In this document: positions 49,334-52,970 of the stretch, piece by piece
Layout: each line of letters opens with the position of its first letter
Numbering within the stretch: position 1 is the first letter of the stretch
Source of the DNA: Thermoanaerobaculia bacterium
Lineage (GTDB): Bacteria; Acidobacteriota; Thermoanaerobaculia; Multivoradales; JAHEKO01
NCBI GenBank assembly: GCA_945787635.1
Contig: CALZIK010000037.1
Coordinates: 1-52,970 of the forward strand
Direction: 5' to 3'
Length of the DNA stretch: 52,970 bases
Notes under the pieces: model-generated
The model's input: only the letters and a program-made list of their open reading frames with translations
What the model was told of the DNA's origin: nothing
Database searches by the model: none
Position numbers and translations under genes: made by a program

Positions 49334-50122
49334 ATGCACTCGAATCTTCGGCCCACCCTCGCGGTGTTTTCGCTCGCCGCGAGCCTCGCGGCACTGCCGG
49401 CTGCCGGCTTCGCCGAATCTCATGAAGAAGCGCCCAGGCCGTTCATCTACGGCACCTACATGGAATGCGCCACAGGTACCCAAAGCCAGTCCGATGCCAT
49501 CGTCAAGAATGTCATGGCGCCGGTGTTCGACAAGGGCGTCGAGGACGGCACGATCGCCTCCTGGGGCTGGATGGGGCACGCGGTCGGCGGCAAGTGGCGT
49601 CGGGTCATGTACATGATCGCGCCGACTCTCGAGGGCGTCATCGAGGCCAACAACGCGCTCAACTCCACTGCCGCGGAAGGCAATCCACTCGAAGCCAACC
49701 GCTTTCAGCAGATCTGCCCGGCGCACGACGACTACATCTGGCGCTGGGTGGCGGGCTCGGCCGACGACGGCGGGGAGATCGCAGAGCAGCGTGCCGAAGT
49801 CGGGATGTCAACGTATTGGGTGTGCGACATGACTAACGAGGCGCGGGCCGACGAGATCATCACCCAAGTCGCGGGACCGGTGTGGCAGAAGCAGATCGAT
49901 GCCGGGATGCTGGCCTCCTGGGGCTGGCTCGAACACGTGATCGGCGGCGAGTACCGGCGCGCTTCCACGCTGACCGCCAAGGACCTCCCGAGCCTGCTGG
50001 CGGCCCGGCAAGCTGTAATCGCCGAGCTGTTCGACAAGCACGCCGACCAGATGAAGGAGCTCACCGAGATTTGCCACACCCACCAGGACTACGTCTGGAA
50101 CGTGATGATGGAAACTCCCTAG
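49334..50122 (+). CDS. Exported protein with duplicated alpha/beta domain
   Basis: A protein of 262 residues from ATG 49334 (AAAGGAG upstream) with a signal peptide (about 1-27). Two halves of about 110 residues are clear copies of each other. Both run from a Y-x-(E/V)-C strand to VMAPVFDKGVEDGTIASWGW in the first half and VAGPVWQKQIDAGMLASWGW in the second. The two halves share HxxGGxxRR-type segments and a closing CxxHxDYxW motif (ICPAHDDYIW, ICHTHQDYVW). The pattern resembles dimeric alpha-beta barrel domains, here as a pseudodimer. The conserved Cys and His residues suggest disulfide or metal sites. No name or substrate can be given. Confidence 0.82.
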   Translation: MHSNLRPTLAVFSLAASLAALPAAGFAESHEEAPRPFIYGTYMECATGTQSQSDAIVKNVMAPVFDKGVEDGTIASWGWMGHAVGGKWRRVMYMIAPTLEGVIEANNALNSTAAEGNPLEANRFQQICPAHDDYIWRWVAGSADDGGEIAEQRAEVGMSTYWVCDMTNEARADEIITQVAGPVWQKQIDAGMLASWGWLEHVIGGEYRRASTLTAKDLPSLLAARQAVIAELFDKHADQMKELTEICHTHQDYVWNVMMETP

Positions 50123-50224
50123 GGCGTTCGATCAAAACGACCGGAGCTCGCCGCGCCGCGCCCTGCCTTGCCCGGGCAGGACGGCTCGGCGCTGCAGTGC
50201 CTGTACGACGCCCTGAACCTCCGA

Positions 50225-50230
50225 GATAAT
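50225..50230 (+). promoter_or_regulatory. Probable -10 element (GATAAT), leaderless pattern
   Basis: GATAAT ends six bases before the ATG of the V4R-like gene; no ribosome site is present. Confidence 0.5.
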
Positions 50231-50236
50231 CAGGCG

Positions 50237-50809
50237 ATGCGGGAACAGCTCACTGGGAAGGGCAAGCTCAAGGCCACGATGCTCAAGGCCCACATCGCGT
50301 GGGCCGAAGAACAGTCTCAAGACCTCTTCGACAGGCTCGGTGAGCTTCTGGGCGACGAAGACCTCGAATATCTGAACGTAGCGCTCCTGGCCACCGAGTG
50401 GATCCCGTTCGACGCCGCCGTGCGCATCGATCGGTCGATCGCCCGGGTGGTGGGCGGCGACCTCGACGACACGCTGCGGCAGATGGGCCGGCATTCGGCG
50501 GCAGTCAACCTGGGCGGCGTCTACCGCTTCTTCATTCGAGACGAGCCGCACCGCTTCTTCACTCGAATGATGGTGCTTCATCGGCGATTCCAGAGTTTCG
50601 GCGATCCCGCGTACGAGCAGACCGGCGACCGCTCGGGAAGCATCCAGATCGGGGGCTGCGAAGAATACTCGAAGGTCTACTGTCGTAGCGCTCAGGGCTA
50701 TTACCAAGGCGCCCTCGAAATGATGAAAGTGCCCGGTCCTGTGCGTGTGCAGGAGGTCTCCTGCCAGTGCGACGGAGATCCGAACTGCATTTTCGACCTG
50801 AGATGGTAG
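50237..50809 (+). CDS. V4R / heme-NO-binding-like small-ligand domain protein
   Basis: A protein of 190 residues. The start ATG 50237 is set by the leaderless pattern, since nothing upstream resembles coding sequence. An alpha/beta fold like DUF2378/V4R proteins is suggested. It starts with a helical part (MLKAHIAWAEEQSQDLFDRL), a central GRHSAAVNLGGVYRFFIRD, then FFTRMMVLHRRFQSFG and the typical end VSCQCDGDPNCIFDLRW. V4R domains bind small hydrophobic or heme-like ligands. The three cysteines near the end (CQC and C in PNCIF) could bind metal. It lies 10 bases before the ctaA-like gene, so the two may be co-transcribed. A role in sensing heme or oxygen is speculation. Confidence 0.68.
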   Translation: MREQLTGKGKLKATMLKAHIAWAEEQSQDLFDRLGELLGDEDLEYLNVALLATEWIPFDAAVRIDRSIARVVGGDLDDTLRQMGRHSAAVNLGGVYRFFIRDEPHRFFTRMMVLHRRFQSFGDPAYEQTGDRSGSIQIGGCEEYSKVYCRSAQGYYQGALEMMKVPGPVRVQEVSCQCDGDPNCIFDLRW

Positions 50810-50819
50810 CTGCCACGCC

Positions 50820-51707
50820 GTGAAGGCGCTTCGCGTCCTCTCGCTGCTCTCTGCCGGCAGCGCGTTCTATCTGCTGGTGGCCGGGGCCCACGTCAACGCC
50901 TACCAGGCGGCACTCTCGGTCCCGGACTGGCCTCTCTCCTACGGGCGCATCCTCGCGTCGGAGTGGCCGGGCAACGTCTTCTACGAACAGCACCACCGCG
51001 CGACCGCGGCCACGACCATGGTCCTGTTCCTGGTCCTCGTCATCGCGTTGCGCCGCCGTCCGGAGCTTTCTGCAACGCGCCGCTGGGCCCGGTACGCGGG
51101 TGGCGCTCTCACGCTCCAGGTCCTGATGGGCGGCCTCATCGTGCTCACTCTCAACCCGCCCTGGCTGAGTGCGGTGCACACGGTCGTCGCCATTGCGACC
51201 GTGGTTCTGATCGCCGGCACGGCACTGACAGCCTGGCGGGAAACCGGAGCGGTCGCGCGCGCTCCGGCAGACCCCAACCATTTGCGAATACGAAAGCGAG
51301 CCGAGCTGAGCCTCGCGTTTCTGCTGCTCCAGATCGCACTCGGCGCGGTCAGCCGCCATCCACCAGCGGGTGAGCTGCTCTTCATCACTACTTTGATGGG
51401 GCACCTCCTGGTGGGCGTGCTCCTGCTAATCTGGCTCACGCTCCTGGCACTGTCCCTCCTGCGAAGTGCTCCCGGGAAGCGCCTGCGCACGTGGGGATGG
51501 CTGCTGCTCACGGCGGTCGTGTTGCAGCTCATCGTCGGCGGCTGGGTCTTCGTCTTCTCGCCCGAGCCCTTCGACCAGCCCTGGCCGCCGCCGCCGAGCT
51601 TTCCGAACACGCACGCCGCCCACATCGTCCTGGCGGCGTTCATCGCGACGTGTCTCGTGGCAATCGCCAATCGGGGACACCATCCCTTGGCCTCCCCTCC
51701 CGAATAG
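50820..51707 (+). CDS. ctaA: COX15/CtaA-family heme A synthase
   Basis: A protein of 295 residues from GTG 50820, with about eight membrane helices as in CtaA. HVNAYQAALSVPDWPLSYGR near residues 24-43 and the histidines in YEQHHRATAA, VHTVVAIATV and GHLLVGVLLL match the heme-binding histidine scheme of CtaA (two pairs). It converts heme O to heme A, needed by aa3-type cytochrome oxidases. No oxidase subunit, ctaB or sco gene is within the window, so it is separated from its usual partners. It is the last gene of a two-gene unit with the V4R-like gene. Confidence 0.92.
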   Translation: MKALRVLSLLSAGSAFYLLVAGAHVNAYQAALSVPDWPLSYGRILASEWPGNVFYEQHHRATAATTMVLFLVLVIALRRRPELSATRRWARYAGGALTLQVLMGGLIVLTLNPPWLSAVHTVVAIATVVLIAGTALTAWRETGAVARAPADPNHLRIRKRAELSLAFLLLQIALGAVSRHPPAGELLFITTLMGHLLVGVLLLIWLTLLALSLLRSAPGKRLRTWGWLLLTAVVLQLIVGGWVFVFSPEPFDQPWPPPPSFPNTHAAHIVLAAFIATCLVAIANRGHHPLASPPE

Positions 51708-51714
51708 CCAAAGA

Positions 51715-51736
51715 CGGTCGATGGCCCTGTCGACCG
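51715..51736 (+). repeat. Intergenic palindrome, variant
   Basis: CGGTCGAT, GGCCCT, GTCGACCG. One arm base is changed. It fills the 36-base gap between the convergent ctaA and ubiB-like genes. Confidence 0.65.
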
Positions 51737-51743
51737 TCCTCCT

Positions 51744-52970
51744 CTACACGGCGCGGCTGTAGCGCTCGGCGATCTCCGCCCAGGGCCCCTTCGCCCCGAA
51801 ACGCATGAGATTGCCGAAGTGGCCCGCCAGCGACCGATCCACGAAGATCACATCGCTGGGAAAGCGAAAATCGGTAGCCGCCGCGAAGTTCTGCATGCCC
51901 GCGTCCATGATCTTTTCGTAGAGATCCGGGTCCTCGCCGAACCGGTATTCGGGGTCGCGCCGAAAGATATCGGCAAGCAGCCCCAGGTACGGCTCGAGCA
52001 CTTCCAACTCGACCGGGGTGCCGTCGCCTCGAGTGGCCCCGATTCCCGCGAGAATCTCGGGCACCTTCTCGCGCTCATCGGCAAGAACGGCTTCAATCAA
52101 ACGCGCGTAGCCGCGAGCGAGCTCCTCGGGCACGCGCTTGACGCTGCCGAAGTCGTACACCACGACCCGGCCGTCGTCGAGAAACGAGAAGTTGGCGAGA
52201 TTCGGATCGGCGTGGAGCATCCGGTGCTCGAACAGCCCTCGTAGCTGAAACTCGAAGAGAACCCTGCCCCAGCGATCGCGCAGCTCGCGCTGATAGCGTT
52301 CGCCCGTGGCTTCGCGCGGAGCGATGCCGCCGACGAACTCCATGGTCAAAACCCGATCACTGGAGCGGTCCTCGATCACCCGGGGAATGACGATCTCGGG
52401 CACGTCCGAGTGCAGCTCGCGCATCACGCGCATGTTCTCGGCCTCGTGCTCGTAGTCGAGCTCTTCGAGCAGGCGGTCGCGCATCTCTTCCCAAAGCGGC
52501 TCGAAATCGGCCTCGAAGATCATCGCGAAAAGGCTCTTCAAAAGGCGCTTCAGATTCTTGAGATCAGCGGTCACGATCTCGCGAATCGCCGGATACTGAA
52601 CCTTGACCGCTACCCGGCGACCGTCGGCCAGCCGGGCGGCGTGAACCTGACCGATCGACGCTGCGGCGAAGGCGCGCTCCTCGAACTCGTCGAAAAGTTC
52701 GCCAATCGAAGCCCCGAGAGAGCCCTCGACCTCGTAGCGCATGACCTCAGGCGGCACCCGCGGCGCCTCGCGCTGGAGGCGGCGCAGCACCTCGGCGACT
52801 TCGTCCGGCAGCCAGCCCTCCTGCAAACTCAACATCTGGCCTACCTTCATCGCCGCGCCCTTCATCTCGCCCAGCGTCTCGGCCACCCGCACGGCGTTCT
52901 TGACCAGGTTCTCGAGCCTGCGGGCCTCGGCGGACGGTCCGTGGCGCAGCAGCCCCGCGGCCCGGTCGCC
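51744..52970 (-). CDS. UbiB/ABC1-family atypical kinase, 5' part outside window
   Basis: At least 409 residues are inside the window; the reading continues beyond the right edge, so the N-terminus is missing. ABC1 features are clear: KGAAMKVGQMLS (the KxGQ motif), FAAASIGQVHAARL, GRRVAVKVQYP with the catalytic lysine, and LHADPNLANFSFLDDG with YDFGSVKRV as the nucleotide/metal sites. These proteins support ubiquinone or lipid metabolism as atypical ATPases or kinases. The C-terminal tail (about 120 residues after YDFG) is typical. It is convergent with the ctaA gene. The exact member (UbiB, AarF or another) cannot be decided. Confidence 0.93.
   Translation of the reverse strand, partial: GDRAAGLLRHGPSAEARRLENLVKNAVRVAETLGEMKGAAMKVGQMLSLQEGWLPDEVAEVLRRLQREAPRVPPEVMRYEVEGSLGASIGELFDEFEERAFAAASIGQVHAARLADGRRVAVKVQYPAIREIVTADLKNLKRLLKSLFAMIFEADFEPLWEEMRDRLLEELDYEHEAENMRVMRELHSDVPEIVIPRVIEDRSSDRVLTMEFVGGIAPREATGERYQRELRDRWGRVLFEFQLRGLFEHRMLHADPNLANFSFLDDGRVVVYDFGSVKRVPEELARGYARLIEAVLADEREKVPEILAGIGATRGDGTPVELEVLEPYLGLLADIFRRDPEYRFGEDPDLYEKIMDAGMQNFAAATDFRFPSDVIFVDRSLAGHFGNLMRFGAKGPWAEIAERYSRAV

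Noticed and set aside
1-52970. tRNA, rRNA, insertion sequences or prophage genes
   Set aside because: I saw no cloverleaf-like sequence, transposase, integrase or phage structural gene.

Overview
The window is 52,970 bases of GC-rich bacterial chromosome with about 34 intact protein genes, several decayed genes and no RNA genes that I could recognise. No phage, insertion sequence or CRISPR locus is present. The gene set suggests a Gram-negative soil or sediment bacterium of the Acidobacteriota (Thermoanaerobaculia-like). The clues are two serine/threonine kinases fused to TolB-type propellers, many secreted proteins of unknown function, a BlaI/M56 pair, DUF885 and DUF1207 proteins, lipoproteins with TPRs, and C-terminal tails of the type DGFESGDxSAW. 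This placement is inference from gene content, not from a marker gene.

Layout. 1-10.2 kb: pirin, a degenerate beta-lactamase-fold/PDZ protein, a frameshifted secreted-protein remnant, a LolA-like/TPR protein, a membrane protein, a PIN-toxin remnant, a PadR regulator with a PDZ aspartyl protease, a membrane-SRPBCC protein and a DinB protein. 10.2-14.4 kb: gene debris (S41-like and methyltransferase fragments), then an ECF sigma, anti-sigma and repeat-protein cluster, an orphan HicB and DUF1207. 14.4-22.6 kb: two kinase-propeller proteins flanking a DUF885 protein and two small proteins. 22.6-30.5 kb: a RelE-toxin remnant, an NTF2-fold protein, a secreted tail protein, GlgC, a 1001-residue secreted protein, a cysteine-rich ORF and a truncated gene. 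30.5-37.3 kb: an acyl-CoA dehydrogenase-like protein, a TPR lipoprotein, RarA, a GH113-like lipoprotein and a YgjP-type metallopeptidase. 37.3-40.4 kb: a tandem palindrome array and a BlaI-type repressor with an M56 peptidase whose sensor part is a HEAT-repeat array. 40.4-53 kb: DUF1326 protein, NTF2-fold lipoprotein, HEAT/DUF4388 protein with a GGDEF-EAL enzyme, a CPA2 antiporter, a duplicated-domain secreted protein, a V4R-like protein, CtaA-like heme A synthase, and a UbiB-family kinase cut by the window edge.

Two features cut across the whole window. First, an intergenic palindrome family with core CGGTCGAC-N6-GTCGACCG followed by CTACA occurs at ten or eleven places, alone, in inverted pairs, or in tandem arrays with a period near 36 bp. 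Second, many genes lack a Shine-Dalgarno sequence and instead have a TAnnnT (-10-like) hexamer 6 to 9 bases before the start codon, which suggests leaderless transcripts. Signalling is the main theme: two kinases, an ECF/anti-sigma pair, PadR and BlaI regulators with visible operators, and a c-di-GMP enzyme.
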